A DNA stretch of 18,142 bases from Chloroflexota bacterium (GTDB lineage Bacteria; Chloroflexota; Dehalococcoidia; DSTF01; JACRBR01). This document shows positions 1 to 7,033 of this stretch, one piece after another. Every line of letters begins with the position of its first letter. Position 1 is the stretch's first letter. The notes beneath the pieces were generated by a model. It did no database searches and was not told where the DNA came from. It saw nothing but the letters and a program-made list of their open reading frames with translations. The translations under genes and the position numbers were made by a program. The stretch is taken from the NCBI GenBank assembly GCA_016213125.1, contig JACRBR010000329.1:1-18142 (forward strand). The letters run 5' to 3'.

Positions 1-1
1 C

Positions 2-1462
2 GACTACGAACTCTACGTCGACTGCAACCCTGGTGGCGCGGTCGATGCATCCTGCAGTCCGGCCGCAGGGGCCGTCAGCGTCGACGTCGTCCTGAAGAAC
101 ACGACCGGCAGTGGCATCGCGCTGATCGCGGGATTCAACTTCAATCTGCGCGTGGACCAGGCGGTCGCTGTGCCGGTGGTGGTGAGCCCGTGCACGGCGC
201 CGAAGCTGAACTGCAACCCGGACTTCAACGATGGTATGGGCGGTATCAACTGGTCGTGTGACCCGGTGCTGGCGGACCAGCTGGGCGCCGACCCGAACAT
301 CGCCACATCACAGATGTCCTGCATCAACCCGGTTGACGGTCCTGCGCTGGCCGACGGGAACTTCCTGAAGCTGGCCGACGTGGACTACACCTACAACGGC
401 GGTAACACGCTGCTGGAGATCCACGATGTCAACGTCTACGACGAGACGGTGACGGAGCTGATGAGCTGCAACCCGGTGACGACGCAGGAGGGCGACTGCT
501 TCAACGCGAACCTGGGCTCGGTTGCGCCGACGGACACGCCGACGAACACGCCGGCTCCGGCGACGGATACGCCGACGAACACCCCGGTGCCGCCGACGGA
601 CACGCCGACGAACACCCCGGTGCCGCCGACGGACACGCCGACGAACACCCCGGTGCCGCCGACGGACACGCCGACGAACACGCCGGTGCCGCCGACGGAC
701 ACGCCGACCAACACGCCCGTGCCGGGCGTCCCGACGGACACGCCGACGAACACCCCTACGAACACGCCGACGAACACCGCTACGCACACGCCGACGAACA
801 CGCCGGCAGGCGTCGCGACCGACACACCGACGAACACGCCCGTCCCGCCGACGGACACCCCGACACACACGCCGGTCCCGCCGACGGACACGCCGACGAA
901 CACGCCGGTGCCGCCGACGAACACGCCCACGAACACGCCGGTGCCGCCGACCGACACGCCGGTGCCGACGGCGACGAACACGCCCGACACCTCCGTGACG
1001 CCAGCTGCCACGGGCACGGTGGAGGTCACGCGCACGGTGCTCGCGACGAAGACCGCCGGGGTTACCGAGACTGCGGTGGTCGAGACGGAGACGCCGACGC
1101 ACACGCCGACGCACACGCCGACCAGTACATCAACGAGCACCAGCACGCCGACGAACACGAGCACGCCGACGACGCCGACGAACACGCACACGTCGGTACC
1201 GAAGACGTCCACGCCGAAGGCCAGCACCTCGACGCCGGCCTCGACCTCGACGCGGCCCGCGACCACCGCCACGGCGGTGAGCACGGTCGCCGCCATCTCG
1301 ACCAGCCGGCCGGGCGGGGCGGGTGGCGCCACGGCGCTGCCGAACTCCGGCCAGGGCGGCTCGGGCGGGACGGGCGACTGGATGGTGGGCATCCTGTCCA
1401 TCGCGGCAGCCGGGATGGGGCTGTACGGGGTGGTGATCATGCGGCGGAGGATGCGGAGCTAG
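2..1462 (+). CDS. Sortase-anchored surface protein with Thr/Pro repeat stalk (5' partial)
   Basis: The reading frame is open from base 2, so the start and signal peptide lie outside the window. The visible protein has three parts. First comes a Cys-containing head of about 170 residues (key stretch KLNCNPDFNDGMGG), paralogous to the head of the next gene; the fold may be cohesin-like, but that is inference. Second, from about base 524 to 1310, is a Thr/Pro-rich stalk, starting with 11-residue repeats of the type PTDTPTNTPVP and ending in TSTSTSTPTNTST-type sequence; such stalks are typical of wall-spanning or glycosylated regions. Third is a sorting signal: LPNSG at 1337-1351, a hydrophobic helix, and the basic tail RRRMRS. 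The protein is therefore likely exported, membrane-held, and transferred by a sortase to the envelope. Its ligand is unknown. Stop is TAG, followed by a strong terminator hairpin. Confidence 0.85.
   Translation, partial: DYELYVDCNPGGAVDASCSPAAGAVSVDVVLKNTTGSGIALIAGFNFNLRVDQAVAVPVVVSPCTAPKLNCNPDFNDGMGGINWSCDPVLADQLGADPNIATSQMSCINPVDGPALADGNFLKLADVDYTYNGGNTLLEIHDVNVYDETVTELMSCNPVTTQEGDCFNANLGSVAPTDTPTNTPAPATDTPTNTPVPPTDTPTNTPVPPTDTPTNTPVPPTDTPTNTPVPPTDTPTNTPVPGVPTDTPTNTPTNTPTNTATHTPTNTPAGVATDTPTNTPVPPTDTPTHTPVPPTDTPTNTPVPPTNTPTNTPVPPTDTPVPTATNTPDTSVTPAATGTVEVTRTVLATKTAGVTETAVVETETPTHTPTHTPTSTSTSTSTPTNTSTPTTPTNTHTSVPKTSTPKASTSTPASTSTRPATTATAVSTVAAISTSRPGGAGGATALPNSGQGGSGGTGDWMVGILSIAAAGMGLYGVVIMRRRMRS
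587..718 (+). repeat. 33-bp tandem repeats coding for an 11-residue Thr/Pro unit
   Basis: Nearly identical 33-bp units begin at 587, 620, 653 and 686, each coding for VPPTDTPTNTP. More diverged copies continue to about 970. The first copies are almost identical at DNA level, including third codon positions, which points to recent expansion or gene conversion. Copy number may be unstable or misassembled. Confidence 0.85.
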
Positions 1463-1481
1463 CCGCGCGACATAACCGTCA

Positions 1482-1495
1482 CTAGAGCGACATAA
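1482..1495 (+). repeat. CTAGAG-CGACATAA motif before terminator (copy 1)
   Basis: CTAGAGCGACATAA lies directly before the terminator stem after the first surface-protein gene. The same motif, with one extra T, lies directly before the terminator of the third surface-protein gene (4678-4692). Another CGACATAA occurs at 1468-1475 and CGACATA at 4743-4749. Function is unknown; it may be a remnant of duplication of the gene module with its 3' flank. Confidence 0.45.
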
Positions 1496-1532
1496 TGAGA
1501 AGAGACCCTCCATCGTGAGGGTCTTTTCTCAT
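1495..1532. terminator. Rho-independent, probably bidirectional terminator
   Basis: A 16-bp stem (1495-1510 with 1517-1532, one G-U pair) encloses the 6-base loop CATCGT. The core is GACCCTC/GAGGGTC, followed on the + strand by TTTTCT. A-rich sequence on the left arm makes it plausible in both directions. It separates the first surface-protein gene from the next transcription unit. Confidence 0.85.
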
Positions 1533-1581
1533 ATATGCAGCGTGCTGCCCGTATCCTGATGCGGATTTTCCATGAGAAGCG

Positions 1582-1613
1582 GTTAACCTCGTGGGGCCCC
1601 GGGGCGTTATCCG
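1582..1613 (+). promoter_or_regulatory. ECF-like promoter module (GTTAACC-N16-CGTTAT)
   Basis: GTTAACC at 1582-1588 and CGTTATCCG at 1605-1613 are separated by 16 bases. The same pair with the same spacing occurs at 4771-4803, upstream of the fourth surface-protein gene. An AAC-type -35 and CGTT-type -10 at 16 bases is the usual layout of ECF sigma promoters. It would give a leader of roughly 120 bases before the start codon at 1742. The assignment is inference from the shared pattern. Confidence 0.4.
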
Positions 1614-1672
1614 TTCAACCACGAAGGCCGGCGGCCCGGGCGCGGCATAGCTGTGTTTGCTCGCAAGCCGTA

Positions 1673-1702
1673 TTGCCCCAGATTCCGACGCGATGGTATG
1701 GT
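1673..1702 (+). promoter_or_regulatory. Possible sigma-70 promoter with extended -10
   Basis: TTGCCC at 1673-1678, an 18-base spacer, and TATGGT at 1697-1702 preceded by TGG, giving an extended -10 (TGn). A start near 1709 would leave a short leader carrying the GAGGAGG ribosome site. It could act with, or instead of, the ECF-like module further upstream. Confidence 0.35.
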
Positions 1703-1741
1703 TCGCACCGTTGGTCAGGGAAGAACGCGAGGAGGACCCTC

Positions 1742-2773
1742 ATGAGGAGATGGCTGGCCATTGCCATGGCCGCACTGGTAGCGCTCGGCAGCATGGCGGG
1801 CGGCAGGCTACCCGCAGCTGAGGCCGGTCTCCCGGTCGTTAATTTCACTTTCGCGGTCGACTGCGATACGACCACCGGCGCAATCGACGCGAGTTGCACC
1901 GTTCCCAGCGGAACGACGACGGCCAGCGCTGATGTGTACGTCACGAACAACAGCGGGTCGTCGGTCCTGATGGCTGCGATGGGCGTCACCCTACGTGCAT
2001 CACAGCTTGTGCTGACGCCAACCGTCCCCGTGAGTTGCGTGGGCGCCAAGCTGAATTGCAACCCCGATTTCAACGAAGGAATGGGAGGCGCCAACTGGGC
2101 GTGCGACCCCGTGCTGCCGGACAACAACCCGTCTGGCACTGACGCCGATTCGCTCATCTCCTGCATCAACGCGGTGGACCCGCCGACGCTGCCAAACGGA
2201 ACTCCAGTCCGTCTCTTCCGCGTTACGTATACGGCGGTGGACGGCGTGGCGACCCTTTCGCCTATCGATGCGCAAATCTTCGACGAAACCGTGACGGAAC
2301 TTGCCTCCTGCAACCCGCCCGTGAACACGTCCGCAACGTGTACGGACGCCACGCTGACGGTGGGTTCGGTCGTCGCGACGTTTACGCCGACCAGCACGCC
2401 GACGGCGACGCCGACGCCCTGCGTGGGCGCCGGTTGCCCCACGGCAACCTCGCTCGCATTCAGGACGGTGACGCCGACGCCCTGCCCGGTGGGTGCAACA
2501 GACTGCCCCACGCCGACGGGAGGCGCGGAGCCCACGACAGCGGGCGAGGCGACGGTAGCGCCGCCACCACCACCACCGCCGGCGGGCGGAGCGCCCGGAG
2601 GCACAGCCGGTGGCGCCGGCGCAGGCAGGATCACGCTTCCGGACACGGGTGAAGGCGATGACGGCGGCTCTGGCATGTTGATGGCTCTTCTGGCGGGCGC
2701 CTCCGCGCTCGGCGCGCTGGGCATCGCGAGCGGCGTCTGGTTCAGCGCGCGCCGCCGCCAGGAGGAGGACTAG
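1742..2773 (+). CDS. Sortase-anchored secreted surface protein (paralogue of preceding gene)
   Basis: The start is the ATG at 1742, chosen because GAGGAGGA (1729-1736) sits just upstream and the translation begins with a clean signal peptide (MRRWLAIAMAALVALGSM, cleavage probably near AEA). The 343-residue protein has a Cys-rich head matching the preceding protein (KLNCNPDFNEGMGG, ACDPVL, FDETVTEL, SCNPP). A short TPTSTPTATPTP linker with two CxxxxCPT-like Cys clusters follows, then a Pro/Gly-rich spacer. The sorting signal is L299-PDTG-303, a hydrophobic stretch and the tail ARRRQEED. It lacks the long stalk of its neighbour. The head may be a cohesin-like binding module, but that is a guess from strand pattern only. 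The next gene begins two bases after its stop, so both are probably one operon. Confidence 0.85.
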   Translation: MRRWLAIAMAALVALGSMAGGRLPAAEAGLPVVNFTFAVDCDTTTGAIDASCTVPSGTTTASADVYVTNNSGSSVLMAAMGVTLRASQLVLTPTVPVSCVGAKLNCNPDFNEGMGGANWACDPVLPDNNPSGTDADSLISCINAVDPPTLPNGTPVRLFRVTYTAVDGVATLSPIDAQIFDETVTELASCNPPVNTSATCTDATLTVGSVVATFTPTSTPTATPTPCVGAGCPTATSLAFRTVTPTPCPVGATDCPTPTGGAEPTTAGEATVAPPPPPPPAGGAPGGTAGGAGAGRITLPDTGEGDDGGSGMLMALLAGASALGALGIASGVWFSARRRQEED

Positions 2774-2775
2774 TC

Positions 2776-4668
2776 ATGACGAAGGGGACATTCATGAAGG
2801 GAACGCTCGGCAAGGCTGCCGCGAGGCTCGCGGTCGTGGGGCTGATCGCCGCGGTGGTCCTGGTGGGCAGCCAGTCGACTGCGCGTCCGCGGACCGCTGA
2901 CGCGAGCCCCATCCACGCCATCTCGCTGAACTCCGGCATCTGCCTGGGGCTCGGCATCGCCTTCGGGGGCCTGGCCTCCCTGACGGCGGCGGAAGACTGC
3001 GTCCTGAACAATCTTGCCCCGGAGCAGATGCAGGAGTACGTGATGTGCCTGCGGGGCCATTTCGATCCTGCATCGGGGAAGCACGAGTGCCAGACGCCGT
3101 CCATACCGCCTTCGCCGCCCGACCCCGGAGTGCCGGCCAACGGCGATCTCATAGTGGATACACCGATTCACATAGTGCCTGACGACTTCGCCGGCCTGGA
3201 CCCGTTCGACGGTAACCAGTTTCATCCGGGGCAGCCTTCCCTCATCATCGCGTTCGTGGATGACGATTTCCCCGTCCGGTTTGCGACGGACGTGGGCACC
3301 TTCACGAACTACGCGGGCATAGAGCTGGACAAGGACGTCGAGTGCAATGCGCTGGGCCTCGGTGATTTCGTGGACGCGGACTGCGACCAGGATCCTGCCA
3401 CCAAGGGCGATGGCGTTGTGGCGATGCCCCTCTCCATCAGCCAGGGTCAGCTCGATGCGGCGATGGACGACACCGGCAAGGCCACCGTGCATGTGGACGT
3501 GGTCCAGGAGAGCATCAGCTTCCCGATCGAACTGACGGCGGTGGGCGTGCCGAAGGAGATCACCCTGACGCCGCTCTTCGGGAAGGGCCGGATCCAGACG
3601 GGCGCCACGCTGCCCACGCCGGGCGGCGTGTCGTTCTTCAACGAGGAGCCGGACGCGACGGACTGTAACTTCGCGGCCACGACGGCCGGCGTGCTGGGCG
3701 CCGTGAACGCGGCCGAAAAGACCGTCATCGTGGCGAAGGCGCAGGATGATTTCGGCAACGACGTGGTCGGTGCGTTTATCAACTGGGACTTCACCCAGTA
3801 CTACCCGGACAATCTGCAGGCCGACGTGCCCAAGGGAAACATCGCCTATAGCGACAACATCGCCCACCAGGGCGGCGCGGCGCTGCCCCAGACGCCCACG
3901 CTGGACACGGGCGCGCTGGGCATCTCGTTCCCGCAGTTCGTGTGCGGCGGCAGGCAGCCCGGGGTTCTGGACTTTTACACATCGTTCTTCCTGTTTGCGG
4001 ACAAGCAAGCCAGCACGACCGCGGATGAGACGATCCAGATCGAAGTGGTGGGTCCGGCGACCGACGTGGCGCTGACGGCGGAGCCGCCGGTCATCGACTG
4101 CAACGGCACCAACACGTCGACGGTCACCGCGACGTTCACGAACGCGGCGGGCGATCCGGTGGCCAACGGGCTGGATGCGAACTTCGAGGTGCTCGCGCTG
4201 GGCACCGCGAACCCGCTGAAGGGCGATACGACCGACGGCAAGGCCAGCACGACGATTACGCCGCTGAGCGGCGCTGGCGGCCTGACGGCCGATGGCCAGC
4301 CGAAGGGCGTGACGGTGCGGGTGTTCGCGAACGGACAGATCCATGTAAACGATCCCCTCCCGTTCGATGTGGACGGGGACGGCGAAGTCAAACCGGACGA
4401 GGGCATCGACCACGACGGCGTGCACCAGACCTTCGATACGGTCGAAAAGAGCATCCTGGTACAGTGCACGGGCGGGCCGCCCGCGCCTGGAACGGGTGCG
4501 GCGGGCGCCGGCGCTGGAGGGCCCGGAACGGGCACGATCCGGCCCCCGGACACGGGCTCGGGCCCGGCCGGGACCGCCGGGGGATTCGCCTGGTGGAGCC
4601 TCGTGGCGGCTGGCGTAGCCGGGGTCGGCCTCGCGGCGGCCGGGCGGTTGACCCGGCACAGGATGTAG
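2776..4668 (+). CDS. Large sortase-anchored surface protein with invasin-like Ig domain and EF-hand-like loop
   Basis: The start ATG at 2776 follows AGGAGGAGG (2760-2768) at ideal distance. The 630-residue product begins with a signal peptide (hydrophobic core AVVGLIAAVVLVG, cleavage after about residue 40). Residues 45-420 are beta-rich and acidic without a family I recognise. Residues about 425-560 look like a bacterial Ig/invasin-type domain (DVALTAEPP, STVTATFTNAAGDPV) and match a domain in the next surface protein. D531 to E542 (DVDGDGEVKPDE) fits the EF-hand calcium loop pattern, suggesting calcium-stabilised folding, as in dockerin-like modules. The C-terminus is a sorting signal: P590-PDTG-594 (Pro in place of the usual Leu), a hydrophobic helix and RLTRHRM. 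It lies two bases after the preceding gene and ends at a 12-bp hairpin. Confidence 0.85.
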   Translation: MTKGTFMKGTLGKAAARLAVVGLIAAVVLVGSQSTARPRTADASPIHAISLNSGICLGLGIAFGGLASLTAAEDCVLNNLAPEQMQEYVMCLRGHFDPASGKHECQTPSIPPSPPDPGVPANGDLIVDTPIHIVPDDFAGLDPFDGNQFHPGQPSLIIAFVDDDFPVRFATDVGTFTNYAGIELDKDVECNALGLGDFVDADCDQDPATKGDGVVAMPLSISQGQLDAAMDDTGKATVHVDVVQESISFPIELTAVGVPKEITLTPLFGKGRIQTGATLPTPGGVSFFNEEPDATDCNFAATTAGVLGAVNAAEKTVIVAKAQDDFGNDVVGAFINWDFTQYYPDNLQADVPKGNIAYSDNIAHQGGAALPQTPTLDTGALGISFPQFVCGGRQPGVLDFYTSFFLFADKQASTTADETIQIEVVGPATDVALTAEPPVIDCNGTNTSTVTATFTNAAGDPVANGLDANFEVLALGTANPLKGDTTDGKASTTITPLSGAGGLTADGQPKGVTVRVFANGQIHVNDPLPFDVDGDGEVKPDEGIDHDGVHQTFDTVEKSILVQCTGGPPAPGTGAAGAGAGGPGTGTIRPPDTGSGPAGTAGGFAWWSLVAAGVAGVGLAAAGRLTRHRM

Positions 4669-4677
4669 CGGCCGAAG

Positions 4678-4692
4678 CTAGAGTCGACATAA
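4678..4692 (+). repeat. CTAGAGTCGACATAA motif before terminator (copy 2)
   Basis: This matches 1482-1495 except for one inserted T, and again lies directly before the terminator stem of a surface-protein gene. A shorter CGACATA recurs at 4743-4749. Confidence 0.45.
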
Positions 4693-4693
4693 C

Positions 4694-4723
4694 ACAGAGG
4701 CGACCCCGGGTGGTCGCCTCTGT
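4694..4723 (+). terminator. Terminator-like hairpin after third surface-protein gene
   Basis: A perfect 12-bp stem, ACAGAGGCGACC (4694-4705) with GGTCGCCTCTGT (4712-4723), encloses the loop CCGGGT. The T-tract is weak (CCTTG), so termination may be partial. Confidence 0.65.
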
Positions 4724-4770
4724 CCTTGCCCGGGTGGTGGCTCGACATAGGCAGAAACCCGGTTAGGCGG

Positions 4771-4803
4771 GTTAACCCCCGGAGCAGTCTAGGCGTTATA
4801 CGG
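4771..4803 (+). promoter_or_regulatory. ECF-like promoter module (GTTAACC-N16-CGTTAT), second copy
   Basis: GTTAACC at 4771-4777 and CGTTATACG at 4794-4802, again 16 bases apart as at 1582-1613. A small hairpin (AACCCG 4756-4761 with CGGGTT 4768-4773) overlaps the left element and could be an operator. Read as sigma-70 it is TTAACC, 18 bases, TTATAC. A start near 4808 gives a leader of about 265 bases before the fourth surface-protein gene. Confidence 0.4.
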
Positions 4804-5071
4804 ATGGCGCACGGCGGGCCGTGGTCCGAACGTGTGTGCATCCGGAAGACCCCGCAGGAAGCGGCGCAGATACCCCCCGCTGGAGGAGGCAAGGAAAGGA
4901 GGAGACGGGCAGCCCGGAAGGCGTGGATGCGACCATCGCGTCGCCATAACTCGGCCGAGGACGACGTGAAGGCCAGTGCCTCCGCCCCGAGGATGCCAAC
5001 CCCGCAAGACACAACGAACAAGCAGCAGACGGCGCCGCATGCGCGGCGCGCAATATCAGGAGGAAGAAACC
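4804..5071 (+). other. Long untranslated leader of the fourth surface-protein gene
   Basis: This gene-free stretch lies between the putative promoter and the TTG start at 5072. It contains purine-rich runs (about 4880-4910), a small GATG/CATC hairpin near 4927-4938, and a perfect 7-bp hairpin at 5032-5049 just before the ribosome site. I do not recognise a known riboswitch consensus. The open frame through it has no convincing start before 5072. Confidence 0.4.
5032..5049 (+). promoter_or_regulatory. Hairpin just upstream of ribosome site
   Basis: GCGCCGC (5032-5038) pairs with GCGGCGC (5043-5049) around the loop ATGC. The Shine-Dalgarno sequence AGGAGG starts eight bases later (5058-5063). 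The position suits translation control or mRNA 5' protection; function is inferred. Confidence 0.4.
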
Positions 5072-6715
5072 TTGTTGAAAGTAATTGGTTTGGGCGCCCT
5101 CGCGGCGGTCGCGGCCCTGGTACTGGGCTTCGGCGCTCGTGGGGCCACGCCGACGTCCGCCGTGACGACGAACCTGACGCTGGTGAACTGCGTCCTTCTC
5201 GCGCCGTACGTCGATGATGACGCTGGGGGGCCGCGTGAAGCCGGCAACTCGAACGACGCTACCAGCCTGGACGACATCGCCATCGCCTGCAACCGGTCAT
5301 TTGTTGCGGCTGACTGGGCGCTGATAGCCGGCTCCGACCTGGACGCCGGTGAGGACCCGCTGGGCGATGGCGACGGCGTGCTCGAGGCGAGCGACCTGGA
5401 CGCCATCAAGGACCTTGACGCCAACCAGCTCGACGAGCGCTGCACGGGCGCGATCGACCCGACCGACGTCACGTTCCCGGCTGCCAACATGTGCAACTAC
5501 ATCGCGTTTGCCTTTGTGGATGACGAGGGAACGATCTCCTTCGACGCTACGGAGGGTCTGCAGGTCGATGACCTCGACGCCCTTGTTGCGAATACCACGA
5601 ACTACGACTGCGACACGACTGCCGAAGACCCGGACTGCAACAACGTTCCGGCCAGTGATGGCGACGGCCTGGCTTACGCCCGTGTCTTCATTGGGCCCAC
5701 CTCGTCTTCGGCCCGTGGCGACTCTGAGGAAGTGACGATTACGCAGGAAGCGGTCGACCAGACCGACTCCATCCTCACGGTCGGCGCGCCGAACGATGTG
5801 AAGCTGACCCTTACCGAGAGCCTGATCGAGACCAACAGCGACCAGAGCGGCGTCGACGACTGCGTGGCGGACACGGACGTTCGCGACGCCATCGCCCCGC
5901 CGAACTCCACACTCGCGTACGCCGTGGCGGTTGACCAGGACGACACCGAGCTGACCATGGTCCCGGTGACCATCACGGTGCAACCCCCGGGCGACGACCA
6001 GGCGCTTGCCGCGCTGGGCGAAGGCGACCCCGTGAACGACATCGTCGGCGACACGGGCGTGACCGTTGACCCGGGCGATGGGCTTCCGATTGGCCACTAC
6101 CGCGTCGTGTGCGGTGGCCGTGGCACGGGAGAGACCACGATTCGCGCACAGATTGACTCTGATGGCGACTTCGCGGCCGACGACGACCAGGACAACCAGG
6201 ATCTGACGATCGGTGGACCGCCCGCCGCTGTTGCCCTGACGGCGCAGGCCTCCACGATCAAGTGCGACGGCTCCGAGAAGTCGACGGTCACGGCGAAGGT
6301 GACGGACTCCGACGGCAACAACGTTGCTGACGGCGTGCCGGTGAACTTCAGCGTGGTCGCGCTCGGCACCGCCGACCCGATCAACACGGTGACCAAGGAC
6401 GGGCAGGCGAGCTCCGTCGTGACCCCGCTCAGCAACTCGAGCGCGGGCGTGACGGTGATCGTGACGGCTGGCAGCAGCTCGATTGCCTCGCCGGTTCAGG
6501 TTTCGGTCCGCGTGGACTGTGCCCTGCCGCTGGTGACGCAGCCGACGCTCGGCCCTGCGGTCCCGACGGGCCCGATTACCCCTCCGGACACCGGTAACGG
6601 TGGCTACCTGGGCCAGGACGGCGCCAGCTTCCCGATGTGGACGCTGATCGCCCTGGCGCTGGGCAGCATGGTGCTGGTCGCCGGTGGTGTGGTTGCTCGC
6701 AACTCCGCGAAGTAA
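5072..6715 (+). CDS. Acidic sortase-anchored surface protein with invasin-like Ig domain
   Basis: The start is taken as TTG at 5072, because AGGAGGAAG (5058-5066) lies eight bases before it and the translation then opens with a typical signal peptide (MLKVIGLGALAAVAALVLGFG). Upstream codons in the same frame give an Arg-rich, implausible leader. The 547-residue product is strongly acidic, with many DxD/DGDG stretches (for example GDGDGVLEASDLDAI), consistent with calcium binding. Residues about 380-483 form an Ig-like domain homologous to that of the preceding surface protein (AVALTAQAS, STVTAKVTDSDG, VALGTADP). The C-terminus carries P504-PDTG-508, a hydrophobic helix and the tail ARNSAK, a sorting signal with Pro in place of Leu. 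Given its own promoter and long leader it may be a major envelope protein, possibly S-layer-like; that is inference. Confidence 0.85.
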   Translation: MLKVIGLGALAAVAALVLGFGARGATPTSAVTTNLTLVNCVLLAPYVDDDAGGPREAGNSNDATSLDDIAIACNRSFVAADWALIAGSDLDAGEDPLGDGDGVLEASDLDAIKDLDANQLDERCTGAIDPTDVTFPAANMCNYIAFAFVDDEGTISFDATEGLQVDDLDALVANTTNYDCDTTAEDPDCNNVPASDGDGLAYARVFIGPTSSSARGDSEEVTITQEAVDQTDSILTVGAPNDVKLTLTESLIETNSDQSGVDDCVADTDVRDAIAPPNSTLAYAVAVDQDDTELTMVPVTITVQPPGDDQALAALGEGDPVNDIVGDTGVTVDPGDGLPIGHYRVVCGGRGTGETTIRAQIDSDGDFAADDDQDNQDLTIGGPPAAVALTAQASTIKCDGSEKSTVTAKVTDSDGNNVADGVPVNFSVVALGTADPINTVTKDGQASSVVTPLSNSSAGVTVIVTAGSSSIASPVQVSVRVDCALPLVTQPTLGPAVPTGPITPPDTGNGGYLGQDGASFPMWTLIALALGSMVLVAGGVVARNSAK

Positions 6716-6758
6716 CCGACGCCATCCGGAAACCAGTCCGGACACGGATGTCTTGAGT

Positions 6759-6790
6759 CAGGAGGCCCCCTCGTTCGAGGGGGCCTCCTG
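6759..6790 (+). terminator. Strong GC-rich terminator hairpin
   Basis: CAGGAGGCCCCCT (6759-6771) pairs perfectly with AGGGGGCCTCCTG (6778-6790), extended by CG pairs around a short TT-containing loop. There is no U-tract, but stem stability is very high. A second hairpin, CCCGCC/GGCGGG at 6791-6805, follows at once. Confidence 0.7.
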
Positions 6791-6809
6791 CCCGCCTCTG
6801 GCGGGCAGG

Positions 6810-6870
6810 GCCATGCGATGGCCCGCCCATCCCGGTGGGCCGCCATGCCGATGGCCCGCATCCGGCGGGC
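6810..6870 (+). repeat. Two imperfect tandem repeats of about 31 bp with internal hairpins
   Basis: GCCATGC, GATGGCCCGC, ATCC and a GGnGGG block recur in order starting at 6810 and at 6842. The second copy forms a clean hairpin (GCCCGC 6854-6859 with GCGGGC 6865-6870). Another hairpin, GGCCCC/GGGGCC, lies at 6921-6938. The whole stretch 6716-7033 is free of genes and unusually rich in stem-loops. Confidence 0.6.
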
Positions 6871-6975
6871 GGGGCGGCGCGTATCTTTTAAAGCGCGGCC
6901 CGCCGGTGATGGTAAGCCGCGGCCCCTTTGGCGGGGCCAGCGGAGCCGAAATATGGCAATATGTTGAGCGGTTGC

Positions 6976-7003
6976 GGGGAACCCAGGCGCCCGGAACGGC
7001 GTC
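6976..7003 (+). promoter_or_regulatory. Possible ECF-like promoter of first sortase (GGAACC-N16-CGTC)
   Basis: GGGGAACC (6976-6983) and CGTC (7000-7003) are 16 bases apart, the same spacing as the two GTTAACC/CGTT modules upstream of the substrate genes. A start near 7010 would leave a short leader and favour ATG 7034 as the start codon. Confidence 0.35.
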
Positions 7004-7033
7004 GGGAGTGTGGAAGACGAGGGAACGGAACCG

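Noticed and set aside
524..980. Regularly spaced repeats that could suggest a CRISPR array
   Set aside because: The 33-bp units are adjacent without unique spacers and code in frame for Thr/Pro repeats.
308..1440. Minus-strand and alternate-frame open frames over the Thr/Pro repeats
   Set aside because: They are repetitive (Arg-rich or Val/Gly-rich) by-products of the 33-bp repeats in another frame.
2770..4659. Long minus-strand open frame opposite the third surface-protein gene
   Set aside because: The plus-strand frame has a signal peptide, ribosome site and sorting signal; the minus frame gives an Arg-rich shadow product.
4976..5071. ATG 4976 as start of the fourth surface-protein gene
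   Set aside because: It gives an Arg-rich leader before the signal peptide, while AGGAGGAAG points to TTG 5072.
4804..5071. Known riboswitch (cobalamin, cyclic di-GMP) in the leader
   Set aside because: I could not match the conserved cores of these classes; only generic hairpins are visible.
7010..7033. GTG 7010 as start of sortase 1
   Set aside because: No ribosome site at proper distance, and it would coincide with the likely transcript start; ATG 7034 is better supported.
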